A DNA stretch of 17,151 bases from an uncultured Odoribacter sp. Its GTDB lineage: Bacteria; Bacteroidota; Bacteroidia; Bacteroidales; Marinifilaceae. The notes beneath the pieces are model-generated. The model was not told the DNA's origin. It saw only the letters and a program-made list of their open reading frames with translations, and did not search any database. Positions 15,568 to 17,151 of this stretch are shown here, in pieces. The stretch is taken from assembly GCA_905204385.1 (NCBI GenBank), contig CAJKZL010000011.1, positions 1 to 17,151 on the forward strand, written 5' to 3'. Position 1 is the stretch's first letter, and each line of letters opens with the position of its first letter. A program made the translations under genes and the position numbers.

Positions 15568-16581
15568 TTATTCATCCAATAACTTATAGGCCACAAAAGG
15601 AGCCTCCCCATCAGGAGTGACTCCTATGAAACAATCTTTTGCATAATCCAGATATTTTACAAAACGATCTAACTTATACTTTTTGACCGGATTCCCATCC
15701 CAGTCATATTCTTCGACATAAGTAGAAATTCCACAGTCATCGGCAATTTCTTTTCCTGCTTTTCCCACATAGTAAAGATATATACTGTTTTCAGTAGTCA
15801 TAACGCCAAAATAATAAGTAATGCTATTAGCATAATCCAATCTATGCCCTCTCAAGACAGGATAACCCGCAGGGTCGAAAGTATTCATGCTTTTCAACTC
15901 ACCGGCTGAAGACAATATATCGAACCTTCTCAGATACTGATAGACATAAACTATATCTCCCGTAATCGGGTTAGCCTGCATAAAACCACTATATGCCTGG
16001 GGATCTTTTAGAGAAACGCTTAAGTCAGGAAAATCATACAATACGACTTCGGAACTTTTTTTATGTTTTACAATCAGGTTCTCACTCTTATTTATTATAT
16101 TCAGGATCAAACAAGAATCAGGCAAATATACTATATCCTGAGCATTATCGCATAGACAAGCGTAATCCGGAACGGGATCTATCTTATCATGGAGGACATT
16201 CAAAGTATAAAAATTATTTTTTCCGGCATCATAAATCATCAACATGCTATCCGGATAGGTTTTAGCGAAGACAGGCATCAGCCATTCGCCCTCTCCCCTG
16301 CCTTTATTGCCGAAGGCCGACAATAGCCGGCAATCAGGCACGGAATATATCATAAAGATAGAATCATCGCGTAAGCTATTTCTTATGATGACCCTGTCTC
16401 CCTTTATAGCAAAATCCGTTATGTTGGTGGTTTCAAAGGTCAGCTTGGGAGCGGGAGATAAAACAACGGTTTTATGAAAATCGCTCTCTTTAAGGATTCT
16501 ATGATGAGAAGCTGTACAAGAAACAAGAATAAGTAACCAGCATAAACCATAGTTTCTTATGTCTTTACACCATGACTTCAT
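15568..16581 (-). CDS. TolB-like 6-blade propeller lipoprotein (copy 7, divergent)
   Basis: This 337-residue protein starts MKSWCKDIRNYGLCWLLILV followed by SC, lipobox Cys22. Its N-terminal codons and leader match copy 5 almost exactly, but the body differs. It lacks the LET element, has GNKGRGEGEW at 91-100 and has no DNP tail, ending in VAYKLLDE. This fits the Bacteroidetes TolB-like 6-blade propeller family better than the DUF5128 type of copies 1-6. It therefore seems to combine a 5' end shared with copy 5 and a separate propeller lineage. It heads a unit with copy 6, under the leader-repeat promoter. Confidence 0.75.
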   Translation of the reverse strand: MKSWCKDIRNYGLCWLLILVSCTASHHRILKESDFHKTVVLSPAPKLTFETTNITDFAIKGDRVIIRNSLRDDSIFMIYSVPDCRLLSAFGNKGRGEGEWLMPVFAKTYPDSMLMIYDAGKNNFYTLNVLHDKIDPVPDYACLCDNAQDIVYLPDSCLILNIINKSENLIVKHKKSSEVVLYDFPDLSVSLKDPQAYSGFMQANPITGDIVYVYQYLRRFDILSSAGELKSMNTFDPAGYPVLRGHRLDYANSITYYFGVMTTENSIYLYYVGKAGKEIADDCGISTYVEEYDWDGNPVKKYKLDRFVKYLDYAKDCFIGVTPDGEAPFVAYKLLDE

Positions 16582-16682
16582 GCTTCCAACCCTTTACGCA
16601 TTCTTTAAACTTTTTTTCATATTCCTTGCGGAAGCAAAAATAAAGATAAAAAACGAAAATAAGGGCAACGAAACGCAAGAAG
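16564..16682. repeat. About 120-bp leader repeat, copy before propeller copy 7
   Basis: This is the partner of 14104-14223. It covers the first codons of copy 7, its leader and the promoter-like TATCTTTA box (complement of 16641-16648), and ends at the same GCAAGAAG as the other copy. Beyond it the sequences differ completely. Confidence 0.85.
16641..16672 (-). promoter_or_regulatory. Probable promoter of propeller copies 7 and 6
   Basis: Same -33-like TTCG and -7-like TATCTTTA as before copy 5, because it lies in the repeated leader. Start near 16634, about 53 bases before ATG 16581. Confidence 0.4.
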
Positions 16683-16706
16683 GAGCGAGACGTTACCCTT
16701 TTCACC

Positions 16707-17151
16707 TTAATATTTCCAGGTCATAGATATTATTTTTCCTGCGATATGTTCTTTTTTCCGGATAAAAGTCAGGGTATTATCCGGATTGACTTCGAATTCG
16801 AAGATGCTTCCCTCGCGTTCGTGACCGGGCAAACTGACTCCGACGAACAATTTTACGGCCAACAATTCTGTATCACCCGGAGACCTGGGACTTTCGCCGT
16901 ATTGCGGCAGCAGGTACAAAGCTGTAATATCGGCCCCTGCTCCGAACTCATCGTACCGACATACGGAATTTCCGTTTCCGGTATCGTAACTATACAGTTC
17001 GTTTCCGGCTCCATAAAACATTGCCGAAGTAGTGAAAGAGACGGCGAAGGGTGTCTTTTCGCGCACCGGGAAACCGATTTTTTCTTTCTTCAACGGCCTG
17101 AAGCCGGACGGAGACATCAGTACTTCGACAAAGTAATGGTCAATGGAATTT
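16707..17151 (-). CDS. Probable PKD-like family lipoprotein, C-terminal 147 residues (5' end beyond window)
   Basis: The frame is open from the right window edge to TAA 16707-16709. The ATG at 17117 is internal, since 11 more codons upstream of it are open (NSIDHYFVEVL). The visible part has AMFYGAGNELYSYDTGNG, then ADITALYLLP, then ELLAVKLFVG, GSIFEFEVNPDNTL and a final GKIISMTWKY. This ordering of strands resembles the C-terminus of the Bacteroidetes PKD-like family (PF16407). Those proteins usually belong to SusC/SusD-type uptake loci as surface lipoproteins. The N-terminal signal and PKD-like region lie outside the window, so the call rests on the tail alone. Its stop is 125 bases before the start of propeller copy 7. 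Confidence 0.5.
   Translation of the reverse strand, partial: NSIDHYFVEVLMSPSGFRPLKKEKIGFPVREKTPFAVSFTTSAMFYGAGNELYSYDTGNGNSVCRYDEFGAGADITALYLLPQYGESPRSPGDTELLAVKLFVGVSLPGHEREGSIFEFEVNPDNTLTFIRKKEHIAGKIISMTWKY

Noticed and set aside
1..17151. CRISPR array, tRNA, rRNA or insertion sequence
   Set aside because: No spaced direct repeats, cloverleaf-like stretches or transposase motifs were seen.

Overview
The window looks like a Bacteroidales chromosome (order-level call; the genus cannot be fixed from the sequence). Three things support this. There are tandem arrays of 6-bladed beta-propeller lipoproteins. Promoters resemble the Bacteroidetes consensus (TTTG, about 20 bases, TAnnTTTG), the best being at 4372-4403. 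Gene starts mostly lack Shine-Dalgarno sequences.

Layout, left to right. (1) 1-442, minus strand: the N-terminal 147 residues of an S26-family signal peptidase I, cut by the window edge. It is followed by a 340-base gap holding a possible 39-codon ORF and hairpins. (2) 785-7704, minus strand: a left cluster of four propeller lipoproteins plus one transglutaminase-like lipoprotein (4422-6512). The third propeller gene (3145-4346) is frameshifted, which separates its lipoprotein signal from its propeller. (3) 8052-12837: an accessory block that is probably an anti-phage defence island. It has two convergent modules. On the plus strand is a more A+T-rich two-gene operon of an OLD/AriA-like ATPase and a small TOPRIM-like DUF4276-type protein. 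On the minus strand is a large UPF1-like SF1 helicase with a C-terminal PD-(D/E)XK/DUF2726-type nuclease domain. A perfect 12-bp inverted repeat lies at their meeting point. (4) 12925-16581, minus strand: three more propeller lipoproteins. (5) 16707-17151, minus strand: the C-terminal end of a probable PKD-like family lipoprotein, running off the right edge.

The seven propeller proteins share an export signal with a lipobox Cys (in one, out of frame), a GR(G/A)xxEY/W loop and, in six, an LET-type element about 40-50 residues upstream. Five of those six end in a DNP-hydrophobic tail. They are paralogous envelope proteins of unknown ligand. The array shows active duplication and decay. About 120 bp of leader, promoter and first codons is nearly identical before the genes starting at 14121 and 16581. 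A degenerate version precedes the gene at 7704, where an apparent one-base deletion leaves a 20-codon upstream ORF that overlaps the start as ATGA. The defence block interrupts this array. The most interesting candidates are the ATPase/TOPRIM-like pair with its convergent helicase-nuclease, and the remodelled N-termini and leaders of the lipoprotein array.
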